From positions 39,455,606 to 39,519,605 of the forward strand of contig NC_030387.2 of NCBI RefSeq assembly GCF_001625215.2: a stretch of 64,000 nt of DNA, in the 5' to 3' direction. The stretch is from Daucus carota subsp. sativus (lineage: Eukaryota; Streptophyta; Magnoliopsida; Apiales; Apiaceae). Below, one piece after another: positions 23,707 through 35,883 of the stretch; position 1 is the stretch's first letter; each line of letters starts with the position of its first letter. The position numbers and the translations under genes are program-made. Below the pieces are notes generated by a model. The model did no database searches. It saw nothing but the letters and a program-made list of their open reading frames with translations, and was not told where the DNA came from.

Positions 23707-24798
23707 TTAACTTCTACTACCTTTACCCTTACGTTTCACCTTTTCGAATCCCTCATCATCCCATCCTTTTTTCTCAGAAACTTTTCTCTCAACAGGAATA
23801 TTTTTTGTCCCAGCAGCAACATCTCTTTTCTCCTCTTCAATACATTTCTTAAGAGATTTACGATCTCTTTGAGTAAGATAATAAATGTTATGCTCTTCAT
23901 CAGGCTTTTCACAATGATCAATTCGGGTGAAAACTTCATTTGGAGCTCGATTAACTAAGTTTCCTTTTTGCCACTCAAATTTGTACCTGACTTCAATAAG
24001 CATACAATAATGTTCGGCATTACACTCACAAACCACTTGTTTTGGAATTGGTTGTTTGAGATCCGGGGGTGAAACTAACTGGGAAGACAAGCTCTCTTTT
24101 GAAAACGGATTTTTTTTTGCAAAATGTTTTTTTTCATCAATCTCACCTAAACTTTCAACTGGGTTGCAGTGGTTGAATAATATTGATGTAAAATCAATAT
24201 ATTCAGCTATAGATAAACCTACACCTGGTCCATGCTTAAGATATTCTGAAATCAAGAACTCGCACTCGTGACAAAGATAATAGGCTAAAAATTCACCTGT
24301 TTCGGTGTGAGGAGTATACGAGAGGTGCTCCATCCACTCCAACCTCACTTGATCTCTCAATCTTGGATTTTTGTTAAACAGCAATGCAAGCTCTTCGGCA
24401 ACCTTCATTTGGTTCGTTTTATGATTATAAGCACTTGTTTCTTCTTGTTCTCCAACCTTCAGTTCGGCAGCCAAAGTTGCAAATACTCCGTGTTGAACCT
24501 TTGTGAAATTACTGGCATAGAGCTCTTCGATAATCTTTTCCTTGTTTGGATCGTGTGTCTCCAAACACCTTGTTCCTAAGAGGAAGGACGAATATTCAAA
24601 ATCGGTTTTTGCAAATTGTCCATCCCTTTTTGCATTAGCCACCTTGATATCTATCTCAGTAAAATTTTCACGAGTCCATTTTGATCGTGAAGCTTTACTC
24701 TTTGTCAAAGCCGAAGAATATAATGCTTTAAGAGATTCACTAAGAGGCACTATTGTTTGTTTTCGTGAGCTTTGAGAAGAACTAGATGTGTAGGCCAT
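23707..24798 (-). CDS. Intronless gene of unknown function, 363 residues
   Basis: I do not recognise this protein. The frame is open far beyond chance for this AT-rich DNA. I prefer the ATG at 24798 (MAYTSSSSQS); the upstream extension to 24876 is hydrophobic and looks like leader DNA. The N-terminus is Ser/Thr-rich, and the middle is mixed alpha-helical in character. Two Cys-rich spots, YYLCHECEFL (near residue 180) and VVCECNAEHYC (near 260), could bind metal. The C-terminus is strongly basic (EKVKRKGKGSRS) and could be a nuclear signal. Codon use is ordinary. It could be a lineage-specific single-exon gene or the body of an uncharacterised mobile element; I see no TIR or LTR around it. Confidence 0.6.
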   Translation of the reverse strand: MAYTSSSSQSSRKQTIVPLSESLKALYSSALTKSKASRSKWTRENFTEIDIKVANAKRDGQFAKTDFEYSSFLLGTRCLETHDPNKEKIIEELYASNFTKVQHGVFATLAAELKVGEQEETSAYNHKTNQMKVAEELALLFNKNPRLRDQVRLEWMEHLSYTPHTETGEFLAYYLCHECEFLISEYLKHGPGVGLSIAEYIDFTSILFNHCNPVESLGEIDEKKHFAKKNPFSKESLSSQLVSPPDLKQPIPKQVVCECNAEHYCMLIEVRYKFEWQKGNLVNRAPNEVFTRIDHCEKPDEEHNIYYLTQRDRKSLKKCIEEEKRDVAAGTKNIPVERKVSEKKGWDDEGFEKVKRKGKGSRS

Positions 24799-24879
24799 TG
24801 TTGGAAAAGGAAGAGGAGAAAGGCAGAGGATGAAGGGAAGGAAGAGTATAAAAAGGTCGAGAGAATCAAGTGTCAAATA

Positions 24880-26660
24880 TACGCGAGTGACTATCCAAGT
24901 TGTACATACTTATACTTACAACAAATGCTATCAACTTCCTACTTTTTGTATATTCTGTGTCTTTGTTACAGATATGGTGGTGACTAGGCTCACGTGATCA
25001 GATAGATTTTAATGCTTAATCAGACAATATTTTCACATGGATTCCTTCATTTCAGCTCTATTTTCCATTCCTTTTCGGTGTTTGTGTGATTTGTAGGCCT
25101 GTAGCCTGGCTTCTTATCTCTGCTTTATCAGTTTATCTCATGCATGATGCATCTCAATTGTTTGCTTAATGAGGTAACTAAATCTTTTTTGTTAATTTAA
25201 GTTTTGAAATTTGTAGAGTCTATTTTGCTCATATTACTTGAATTCAAAGCTGAGTCTCTCCTCATCCCATTAATATTTTGTATTCTAGATTGAGTTTTAT
25301 AGCTCCTCTACCTATGAAAAAGATTGTCCTTCACCTAAAATCCACGTTTGTTTATTTTCATATTGCAAGATGGTTTTTGAGTCAAAAATGTTGTTAAAAG
25401 AAATTTGTTTTTGTAAGCTAAGAAATTTCAACTCAACGGCAGCAGAGAAAAAGAAACAAAGGTGAAAGCATCAACATCAGCAAATGTTGATAGTGTTGGA
25501 GAAATTGTGGTGTTGTACGAAATCATGTTACACAAAAATTAAAATACTTTATCACGAAAATTAAAATATATTATTTGAAAAAAGTGTACATGAATTATTC
25601 ATATTCAAAAATATGAATACTCATTAGATAATTTGAATAAATTATGGCTATTTTTTGACGTTACATAATTATGATGAAGATTTTTTTATTATTAAAATGC
25701 ATAAATTGATATAAAAAGTTAGAATATTTTATCTAACAACAAAATTGTGTATATATAATATCTCCAACAAAATCTTATTTCTTTTTTATAAATTCATATT
25801 CAAAAGTCAAGGTATCGCCATGTCCAAAAACATTAAATATAAATTATTTAATATAAATTTATTAATTATTGGGTGTCCTGATGTGTTTCTTAAGAATGGT
25901 ATTATAATGAGCAAAATCTTGGAGATACGTAATACAAAAAAAATTATCATTAGCCATAACTTTTATATAAGAAAAAGAATTTGAATTTTCAAAAGTATAA
26001 TAAAATATTCAAATTTCATTGTTACAAATGCAGACAAAGATGTTATTTTATACAGAATTATTAAAATTTTAGAATTTAACATTATCATATGTATTTATGT
26101 TGTCACGCAATTTCTTAGCAAAATATGATAATCTTGATTATTTTTTTAAAAAATTACCAATATTTATGTATTAAATATATTATTATCAAATTTTATTACC
26201 TAAGTTATATAATAGGCCGCCAACCAATGAAAGAACAAAAACTACCAATTTACTATGAAATATTATGATAAGAAGAAAAAATATATAGAAAAAATGAATT
26301 TCGCTAGAAGAGACTTTGACTCTTTGTACAGGAGAAAAAAATTAAATGTAACCAAAAAAAACATCATTTTTATAAATAAGAAACTTCTAACCATCCACAT
26401 AAACATCATTTTTATAAATAAGAAACTTTTAACCATCCACATTTGAATAAGAGATGTTTTAATCAGATCTAAATATTATTCGACAGTGATATATCTCTTA
26501 TTCTTCTTAAATATAATTATACCCATAAAATCATTATTGATCATAAATTTTTAGACAAACATTTAAATTTCCAAAACTAATTCATAAGTCATTATTATGT
26601 ATCATTAATATAGTCAAAAAAGTATCCATGCAAGTGTCATAGAAACAATGTATTACATAG
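24880..26660. other. AT-rich spacer, no gene seen
   Basis: Frames here are short and Ile/Lys/Asn-rich, as expected of AT-rich non-coding DNA. A 42-bp unit is repeated in tandem at 26360-26442. Confidence 0.6.
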
Positions 26661-27082
26661 ATGGCTTGCTGTTTATTTTCAGATAGTTCCCTCTTGATTA
26701 CCGGAGCATATGGCTTTACAGGTCTTATTCATTATTTTGCAGATAGCATGGCTTTACAGGTCCTATTCATTATTTTGCAGATAGCAGATCTCAGCTGCAG
26801 CCTAGAGATGCTTTTACTTAGACATATGATTCATGTAACATCAATACAATGAGCAGGTAGACAGCTGCATGGCTTTTCATTTGACGAATCTCTGTCCATA
26901 ATCCCATATGCAGCACAAGGGGATGAAGGGTTGTATACACCTGGCAAAACACTGAATTCAAATCAGAAAGGACTCTGTTAATCAAACTGCATTTAGATCT
27001 TATGAAAGCATCATACACCAAAGCGCTGAATTCAACTCCAGCGTGCATTACAGGCCCTTCATTTGATTTGTAAAATCTCTTA

Positions 27083-27737
27083 GACCAACTCGAATCATAA
27101 ATCCAAATTTAGAGTAGTTCTGGACCAAATCACTCCAGGACTAAAAAGTGATCCAAATTTGGATCATGATCCAAATCTTTTTAACATTAAAATAGTATTA
27201 TTTTTATTATTTGATGATTTTGTTAATGTTATTAAAGATAGATTAATTAATTTAAGAATATATTTAAAACAACGATTAATTATAAATTAAAATTTCAAAA
27301 TACATAAAATTTCAAAATATAGAAAATTTCAACAATTTATCAATCGCTACAGAAAAATCATAGATAAATATTGTCCATCTTGAACTTCGAAATGCACTAA
27401 TTGGCAATTGTGCAAAAAATATACTAATTCTAAAAATTAGTATTTTAATGTAATATTTTAATGCTTTTAATTTATTTTTATGTACCGTTTTAACTTTTTT
27501 GAATTATTTTTGTAATATTTTATCTTTATCTAGTCGTTAATTGTATTATTATAATTAATGATAAAATTAGTTAATCTTTTTTAAAATTATTTAAAATCAT
27601 AATTTATGAACATTATAAGAATGAGTGAATTTGAATCTATATTTGGATCACATCACATAATTGGAATAGGATTTAGATCTCGTCCTAAATTTGAATCATT
27701 TGATAATCTAAATTTGAATTTATAGTTGAAATTGGCC
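27083..27737. mobile_element. Tourist-like (PIF/Harbinger) MITE, 655 bp
   Basis: Imperfect TIRs, GACCAACTCGAATCATAAAT on the left and the complement of AATTGGCC-type sequence on the right, extend inward through an AAATTTAGA block. TTA flanks both ends (27080-27082, 27738-27740). The interior is very AT-rich with no coding capacity. Confidence 0.65.
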
Positions 27738-28057
27738 TTAAAACATCTGAGAGATCTCTAACGTTGTTTGCTTCCTCCACCAGTCCACCTCACCCAAAAA
27801 ATTAATACTATCTTATATGGTCTCTCATCCATCTCATTTAAACAACCTTTTCTTTAAATTCATTCCAATGCAAAACAACTTTCATAAAGTTTTTAGTATT
27901 CATACATATATACATATGATTATTACATATGATTATTTAATATATCATATTTATAACTAAAAAGTAAAAGTAATGACATTGAATTTCGGTGATAATGTAA
28001 AATTAAAAAATTGTAAACAACCGGTGCTTAAATTGAGCAACTTTCACAAACAACTTA

Positions 28058-28520
28058 GAGGGGTGTATTGGATTGGGATTTTAAAGCATTTTTTTGCATT
28101 CATGAAATCTGAGGGTATTCGATTGGGATTGTTTGAAATCCACTAAAATCTTGAGGTATTCAATTGGGATTTTAAACTATGCTACAAAATCTAATGGTAC
28201 TCAATTGAGATTTTAAATTATGCTTTAAAATCCGATGATATTCAATTGGGATTGTTTAAAATCCATTAAAATCTGATGGTATTCAAATGCTGATGGATTT
28301 TTTTTCATTTCATAAAATGATGGATTTTGTGGCATTCTTCAGTGTATTTTAAGTTTTTTGAAATCCTACCAAATTCAATGGGATTTTGAAGCATTATACC
28401 TAAATCCTATCAACTCTGCGACATTTCATCAAGAATCCGCAAAAAATCAAAATCCCATACAATCCATTAAAATCCATAGACTAAAAACAATGCATTAAAA
28501 TCTCAATCGAATACACCCCC
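28058..28520. mobile_element. Tourist-like MITE, 463 bp, with internal repeats
   Basis: Ends GAGGGGTGTATTGGATTGGG and CAATCGAATACACCCCC are inverted repeats, flanked by TTA (28055-28057, 28521-28523). The interior holds several degenerate copies of a GGTATTCAATTGGGATTTTA unit of roughly 40-60 bp. Confidence 0.8.
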
Positions 28521-28645
28521 TTAGTTCTCCAATCACAAACACTCTTGCCACGTCACCAAACAACCTCATTGTGGGTGCTCTAATAGATCACGTGTTCCTA
28601 TCAGGATAACAATATGTTTTTCATTTCTGGCTAGGGCTATACACG

Positions 28646-29561
28646 AAGAGGTGGCCAAACGGGCTGAACCGACTGAACCGGCACGCCCTGAACCGGATTT
28701 TTAACCGCCCGAAACTATTTAAACACGGGTCGGTTCGAAACCGGCACGAACCGATATTAAACACGTGCCGAATACGGGTTGAGAAATGAGGAACCGAACC
28801 GTAACCGGCCCGAAACCGCTGGAACCCGCGGAACCGGACCGGTTGGAACCGCGGAACCGCGGTTTGAACCCGCACTCTTATTATTGGCAAGACAACAACA
28901 GCTGTACTATTGGCTATTGCACTTTGCATATCACAATAGCTTGTAATACACTCGATGTTATATATTTTATTTTTTGTTTTATATAAAACATCAAAGTTCA
29001 TATTTTAAAACGAAATAAAAAGTTTGTAAAATGTTTTTCTAATATATAAAATTTATAAGAGGTATCATCCTCTTTTTACCATTTATTTTTTAGTTTACAA
29101 TTTATTATTAATTAAATTAAACAATAATATTGAACAAAAATAAATTCCAAAACTAATATGATATAAAACTTATTTTCGAATTTTTAAAATAGTTCAATTA
29201 CTAAAAGGTACACTTGTTATAAAAAAAAACAAAATGCACTTAAATTAAGTAAATCAGTTTCACACGTTTCCACTTGCACAGTTGTCCTAAAAAAACAAGA
29301 AGAAACACAATGATACTACTCACTCTAGTGTAACTCTAGTGTACTGCCTACTGGACACACGCAAGAACCGTCTGAGAACCGAACCGCCTGAACCGTGAAC
29401 CGCCTGAACCGTCAAACCCGTAAACCCGTATAACACGGTTCCGGTTTTCATTTCCACCAGTCCGGCCCGGACCGGACCGCTAAAACTGACGTGCCGGTTA
29501 CGGTTTTACAGCTGACGGTTCAGCCTGCCATCGAACCGGCCCGCCCGAATGGCCACCTCAA
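28646..29561. mobile_element. GC-rich hAT-like MITE built of GAACCG motifs (copy 1)
   Basis: Both ends (28646-28875 and 29360-29561) are dense in CCGG/GAACCG motifs and are inverted relative to each other, with GAGGTGGCCA and TGGCCACCTC at the termini. The centre (28880-29340) is AT-rich. Its termini resemble copy 2 at 35884-36566, which has a clean 8-bp target duplication; none is legible here. Confidence 0.65.
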
Positions 29562-29888
29562 CTGACGATACAGTACTTATTTTGCATGGACAATAATTAA
29601 AACTAGCTAAGACAAGGATCAAGTTCTTCTATTTACTTTTCAACAAGCTAGAAGGAGTACAGCTGTGTTGACAACTTCTGGCCATAAGGAGGAACCATTT
29701 ACTTCTATTTTTTGGGAAACTTTAATTTGACTAAAATATTCATTATCAGAACTCAGAAGCATTATATGGTGCAGTGGATGGTGACGGAGAGACTGCAAAA
29801 GATTTTGCTCGATGATGGTGATGTCTTCGTCGGGTATTAGTTCCACGAGACCACGACTAGCTACAAAGGTCTGGGTTGTAGCCTCTTG

Positions 29889-31498
29889 CAGGGACGGAGC
29901 CAAGAATCCTAACCTGGGGTGGCGAAGTAATATAAAAAGTTTGATCACAGGATCTCATTTATATATACTAAAATTTTTGGTAGTCCACAGAATAACACTA
30001 GCAAATAGGTAAAATAACCCTCTGGAGACTGGAACACGCCTGCATTCAGCAAAAATATACAAAAGTAGACATATTTTAGTGGATCACTAGTTCTGATCCT
30101 AATATGTCACAAAACAGGACTAACATATACACTATTCTAATGCCACATATTTTAGCGGATCACTAGTTCTGATGCTAATATGTCACAAAACAGGACTAAC
30201 ATATACACTATTCTAATGCCAAACGACGATTTTTCATTTTGTAAAATACATCAATGATTGAATCGTTGTCAAACTTTTCAGCAACGTCTTTTTCAATATA
30301 TGTAATCAAGTAATCATGCAAGAAATCGTCCTCCATCTTGTTGCGTAATCTATTTTTCACAAATTTCATTGCCGAAAAAAGAACTTATACCAAGTAGTCA
30401 GAAAGCGCCTACCATTGGTGAATCTAAAAGGTTTTTTTTACTGGAGGAATCGGTTGATAAGGTCCCAAGTTAATATAAGCTCGTCGAATCTCATCACACT
30501 GATTAACTGGATATTCAGACAATTGACATCTTAGTCCTGGACGCGCTCTAATGTAGAAATATCAATCTCAGGAGTTGTTTCCGCCTCAATATTTTGATGT
30601 TCAACAGGAGGCTGGACAGTAGTTATTTTGACGTCAATTATTTGAGGTTCTGATGCTTTTTTAAAGAAAGAATGAAGGGTGCGTTTTGGTTTCCCCATAT
30701 CAGGAACATGCTTATTCAGGAATAAAAGTTACAAATGCATAAATTCTAACAAACTTTAACAATCAGGCACAATAGACAGTTTAACAGCAGATTAGTATTT
30801 ACTAATACATACCTCAATGGAAGATTTGTTGTCACAAGCTCACAGCTTCTGCCTTCTGGGGTTTGGAATTTCTGTACTAATCTATTTATCAGCAACAAGC
30901 CAACAACTAGCTCTCGGCCAGAATTCAATTATCTAAGACCTGAATTCAGGAATTCATTTTCCAGCAGTGAGTTTTTTGAATGGTCAGAACTCCCAAATAT
31001 ATAACATATAATTTAAAATAAAAAAAGGATACTGAAGTGTAAATAGAAAAGATAATTAATTGATAGCTTCTTAACTGTAAATCTGCAATACCGATTACCG
31101 AATGCTTTAGTTTTTTGATTTGTTGAAGTCTTAAACACTTGAATCTGTATCACACTTTTGCTTGACAAAGTAGAGAGACAGGAGAGGTAAGAGGTGAGTA
31201 CTTAGACTTGTTGGTGGGTGAGTTCATTTTTAACTTTAAAATGCTTTATGTTTATATATCATAGTACTTTCTGTTTTTAATAGTGTTAATACACCTTTTT
31301 TATATTACACCTTCACGTGTGTGGTGCCTGCCTAACTAGTGATTGAATGCTTTCATGTGCAAGGGACTAAAGCATATCATAGGAAAAAGTTTTGGGGGAA
31401 AGCTTAGAATTTTCATAACTTAATACATAAAATTAGTATTATTTGTAGATTTTGGGGTGGCGTTTGCAGGGTCTGGCCCCGACCTGCCTCCGTCCCTG
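29889..31498 (-). mobile_element. hAT transposon, internally deleted (1.6 kb)
   Basis: The element starts CAGGGACGGAGCCA and ends TGCCTCCGTCCCTG. Flanking octamers GCCTCTTG (29881-29888) and GCCTCTCG (31499-31506) match at 7 of 8 positions. It carries the two ends of a transposase gene on the minus strand with the middle missing. A 76-bp tandem duplication lies at 30069-30220. Confidence 0.88.
30208..30698 (-). pseudogene. hAT transposase (TTF-type/ZMYM1-like) remnant: N- and C-terminal ends fused by deletion
   Basis: ATG at 30698 opens MGKPKRTLHSFFKK, then a stop and frameshift. After these comes EYPVNQCDEIRRAYINLGPYQP, which is the short motif before the TTF-type zinc finger in plant ZMYM1-like hAT transposases. 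With almost no gap the sequence jumps to the extreme C-terminus (MKFVKNRLRNKMEDDFLHDY, FYKMKNRR) and a stop at 30208-30210. The zinc finger, catalytic core and most of the dimerisation domain are missing. It cannot encode an active enzyme. Confidence 0.75.
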
Positions 31499-31775
31499 GC
31501 CTCTCGTATGTCCGCACACCTCTTAGAACTACATCAAACTCTTATTCTTCTGAACATAAGCAAGTCACTTTCAACTTTACCATGTTCTAGTAAGATATTT
31601 GTGAGGAGTTCTGGCTGGGTGGGGTGAATGGAAGGAGATACAAAGATGTGCTGAGAAGGATTCCCTGGAAATGAGGAAGCTAGCTTATATCAGATTATGT
31701 AAACGAGCAAAGATATCATTTTATAGTGTATTAAGATAGATAAATTTACACTTATCCGGTCTACGTTAATGCTTA

Positions 31776-32036
31776 GAACAACTCCAACGGGGCTCGGTAT
31801 CTCCGCTTGGACAGTTGGAGGATTTTATTACTTCTTTCTCTTCCCTCCATATCTCATACGTCACTTTCTTCAACAATCAGTCTCTCAAGTATTGTTTTTT
31901 ATACAAAAAATCATATAGCTAGTTAATTTAGCTATTGTGGTTGGAGCAAATCTTCTTTTCAACCAGTTAAAAGTTAGCTAGCCAGTATATTATAGTATTT
32001 TACCCAGTTGAATAGCTAGGAAGGTTGGAGATGCTC
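31776..32036. mobile_element. Tourist-like MITE, 261 bp
   Basis: Ends GAACAACTCCAACG and GTTGGAGATGCTC are inverted repeats flanked by TTA (31773-31775, 32037-32039). The GAGCATCTCCAAC terminus is common among plant PIF/Harbinger MITEs. Confidence 0.85.
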
Positions 32037-32488
32037 TTAGTCAGTTTTTTCTCCTAGTTACTTTTTCTTGTTAATTGCATTACTAAGAAATGCAACAAAA
32101 GCTCAAGCTATCTTAAAGGTACTAACTTTTCCATTGCACAACATTATGTAAAACATAGATACCTTACCAACATTATTTACACTTAGTTTCTTACTTCCCT
32201 GAGATAATTATAGACCACTTAAATAAATGTATGGCAACTTTCTTGATGGTAAATTTAGCTTGAGGCAATAAGGTGAAGCCTAATTAGTCGTCTCTAGTGC
32301 TAACCAAGAACATAAGACAGGTATACAGAATTACGAGAAGATTACAGTAAGTTTCTTCAATAATATATATATCAAGTTACATTTTAAAGCTTACAAAACT
32401 TACATTAATTCAAAACAACGATTTAATCATATCAAATGAAAAGTTTAACTAGTATTAGAACAGAAATCTACACACTACTGATATCTTA

Positions 32489-32855
32489 GAACATTTCCAA
32501 GAAACTCTTAAGTCACTCTTAAATATAATATAATATAAATTATTGGCTCGTAGCAATTTAGTTTGCATTCATCGTCAACAATACTCTTTATATTCACTCC
32601 TGTCTCCTCATTTTATTTTATAAAATTAAAAACAACTTGATCTCATAGAAGTACAGAAACAAGTGGATAGAGAGAGAATATGTCTTATTAATTTATGATA
32701 AAATATTACTTTAGGGGTTGATAGGAGCTCAAACAAACGAGGAGAGAGAGAGAGAGAGAGTAGGCTCTTAGAGATTTTAGGAGCCGAGAGTAGGCTCTTA
32801 GAGATTTTAGGAGCCACTAAGAGTCTCTTAGACAAATATTTGCTCTCCCTCTTCA
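32489..32855. mobile_element. Degenerate MITE with a (GA)n tract and a 30-bp tandem repeat
   Basis: The ends are related inverted sequences (AGAAACTCTTAAGTCACTC and GAGCCACTAAGAGTCTCTTA). Inside are a GA microsatellite (32741-32760) and two perfect 30-bp units at 32756-32815. The target duplication is not clear. Confidence 0.45.
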
Positions 32856-33478
32856 AATTTTAATTTAAGAACTAAGATCTTATACACGAACTCAAACTCG
32901 AACTTTGGTAATCACAATCATTAGAAATAACAATAAATAAAAGAAACTACAACTAAATACGAGTAACTTCTTCTCCTTTTCTCACTTCACAAATAAACCA
33001 TGACACATACATTAACATATATATACACACACATAAATTTTAACTTATATCCTGTACACGATAGATCCTATGTGTGTATCGACCGTGGCAAAAATAACCA
33101 TGATCGGCTACGATATTACAAGTTACCGATCTAAACAAAACATGTTTACATGAAGAAGGTTTGGCTCAGCATGTTCTATTCAATACGGGTAGGAGATGAA
33201 CTATTTACAACTATCCAATTAAGAATTCTCAGATTGACTAGTTTTAACCCTACGACATAGAAGGAACAGTGAAAGGTATCTTATTCAAGAATCAAAACTA
33301 CTTTCCTTCAATATCTCTGTTTTAATTCCCCTCCTTTTTGGTTCGAGGCCTGCTCCCCTATAGATCTATAGATCTAGAAAGGAAATAAATATCGGAGTAT
33401 CCTACTTTCACGCAATTCGCAGGGATCAACAAGCAATGTCACATGTAGTGATTTATCATTCAATGAATGATTAAAAAA

Positions 33479-33528
33479 GGTGTGTTGAGAATGCCGCCAG
33501 CATTCATCCTGAGCCAGGATCGAACTCT
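33479..33528 (-). pseudogene. Fragment of plastid-type 16S rRNA 5' end
   Basis: The minus strand begins AGAGTTCGATCCTGGCTCAG and continues GATGAATGCTGGCGGCAT, matching the first 50 or so bases of plastid (cyanobacterial-type) 16S rRNA with a few changes. Similarity fades beyond on both sides. This is probably a small nuclear insertion of plastid DNA. The plant mitochondrial 18S start differs after GGCTCAG. Confidence 0.7.
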
Positions 33529-34696
33529 CCCGATTGTAATTTCCAGTATGAATACTATGCCTAAGGATTACTTCTAGAGTATTTATTATCTTGTTATTTT
33601 TGACTTTTAATATTTGTTATCATTAATCATATGATTGCTAATACAGTATGTGTTTTTCCATTAAAAAGAAAATAAATAGTAGTAGACATTTTAAGGTAGG
33701 GTTTAGCCGGGAAAACAAATATAACAATTATAGAAAGAACAAAAATAACATTAAAGTTGTTGACATTTTTCTTTATTCTAAATACAATTCAGACACACCA
33801 TTGCCAGAACCTAACAATATAAGGACTCTAGATTTTAAAAAGTAATGGACTTCATATTTAAGCCTTATCATTGTTTTTTCTGCAGCTGCATATGAAGCTA
33901 CTATGTGCAACTATGCAAGTCTTTTGGTGATGGGTTAACAGAAGTGAAAAATCCTTGTATATACATTATTAAATTGATTTATATATATTTAGTGTAAAGA
34001 GAAATAATGTATTTATTTATATGTTTTATATGTGGGGCTAGTAGTTTACTAAATAAGTAGTTAATTTATAATAAAAGCTCAACTGTTCACGGGCCTTAGT
34101 CCATTAAGTTATGTTTTCGGGTCTTATAACCCATATAAGTCATGTAACTCCACATAATTATTAGACTTGATTACTGGAATAAATTGAAATATTATAATTG
34201 GGTCTCATTCATGGGTTGCAATCTATAGCTTTCTCTACCTTGAGTGGTTGGGAAACCCTTGGGGTGGTGGACTTTCTGCGCTTAATCCACCCAAGCTTAT
34301 CTTTTCGTGTTTTTTCTATCCATAGCATGTTTCTACAAGCTGCATCCTTTGGTACTTGGCCTATTTTCTAATAGAAAGGTCAACTTGGCTATATTACAGG
34401 CCACAGGGTTAAGTTTGCTGCAGCAAGATGTAGTTCTCGATATTACAACTACTGGACTGGAATATCTAATTGGCGGATTTCACATTATTAGCCATAGTGC
34501 AAGTAAAAACTACATTTTCATGTAATTACATTTTGTTTTTATGAAACAAAATTAGATCATCAGATACTAAAATGACTGCAGTTACAGCATCTGTTTCCAC
34601 TCTTGCAAATAACTAATATTTTGGTGTTTTTACAGCTTGGAGAATTAAAAATATGATCAAGGTGAAGGGACTTGCAACAAATACCAAGATGATAGG

Positions 34697-34876
34697 AAGG
34701 AAAAATTTCTACTACATGCAGCATTTTTAGTGTTATGGTTCCTACTATCTGGCCCAATACCTTCTGCAACTTATGGCTTTGCATATGATAAGATACACTA
34801 TATAAACCCCACACTTGTAGCAGTTGCAGCAGCCTCTTGGCTATGCATTCTAGAAATTAACAAGGTGTTATATTAA
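34697..34876 (+). pseudogene. Relic of an unidentified membrane protein exon
   Basis: The plus strand reads EKFLLHAAFLVLWFLLSGP, then TYGFAYDKIHYINPTLVAV and AAASWLCILEINK before a stop. This gives two hydrophobic segments with a short loop, coding-like for this AT-rich region. A preceding segment after a possible acceptor at 34636 is in a different frame, so it looks broken. I cannot name the family. Confidence 0.25.
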
Positions 34877-35883
34877 GACCACAATGTACCAAGTGAATAC
34901 CACAGTTATGGCATCAAGTGTTTCTTAAACAGTAGGAGACTTGATCAAAAATTCATGAAAAAGTTTTGGTTGGTTCTAGAGAGCTTCAGTACTGTATATC
35001 ATTTTGACACGGAGATGACCAAACTAGTTAAGCGGGCATCATAATGAAGAGTGTGGATAGATACTACATATAAACAGAGCTAGTTCCAGTGTGCTATATT
35101 ACATCTGCCTTGAAATCTTATTTATTGGCTCTATTTTTTCTGTAGTCTGCAATTTTGTCTACACCTCGATTTTTTATCACAGTTTTATCTGGAATTCTTA
35201 ATATAATTGCCATGCAGTCATGCACAACTAGTCAACTACAATGCTTTGGCCTATAAGCTGATACCTTGTTATAAGCGTTTTGAAGGTCTTATATCTCAAT
35301 TCAACCACTGTCTGCCCAAAGTGTTAGACATGCTTTACTATCTTGAGTTTTCAACACCCCTAGGTTGCTGCCTAAATATTATCCTAAGTTGAATTTAATT
35401 ACTCTAACTCAAGTTATTGATCACAAATTTTTTTATTATCAATTGAAAGTATCACAAGACTCCCCACAATCTAAATTCTAAAGCATCACTAGACTATTCT
35501 AATCAACTCAAATTCAGCTAACAATAATTAGACTACTGCTGCATGGCCTTCACTTGAAATTATAAAAATGTTACAGAGCTATATATCAGCAAAGGACATT
35601 TTTTAGTATTCTTTCCATTTACAGTTATAGTAAACCCAGTACCATACTTGTGTCACAATTGCATAGTACATTATATAAGAAAGTCATATGCAAGCTCACA
35701 CAAAAACGCTATAAACAAGGAAACTCTACTATCAAAATAGATAATAATTACTACCAAGTCTGACTTTTCAAGCAAGCCCAACAAAGAAGTAACAATTAGT
35801 TATGCGATGCATTCCAAATTAAACTTCTTTTTTTTTTTGACAAATATGGCTTATAGCCTTACAAAGTGAGTTGCTGTTCTAAT

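Noticed and set aside
26818-27048. Minus-strand 76-codon frame considered as a PPR repeat fragment
   Set aside because: Spacing of conserved PPR residues is not met.
28621-29001. Arg/Phe-rich minus-strand frame in the GC-rich MITE
   Set aside because: It is produced by the GAACCG repeats, which rarely contain stops.
29640-29888. Minus-strand frame ending at the hAT insertion (SRGLVELIPDEDI)
   Set aside because: Fairly coding-like, but no family recognised and no consistent continuation across the hAT insertion at 31507; left unannotated.
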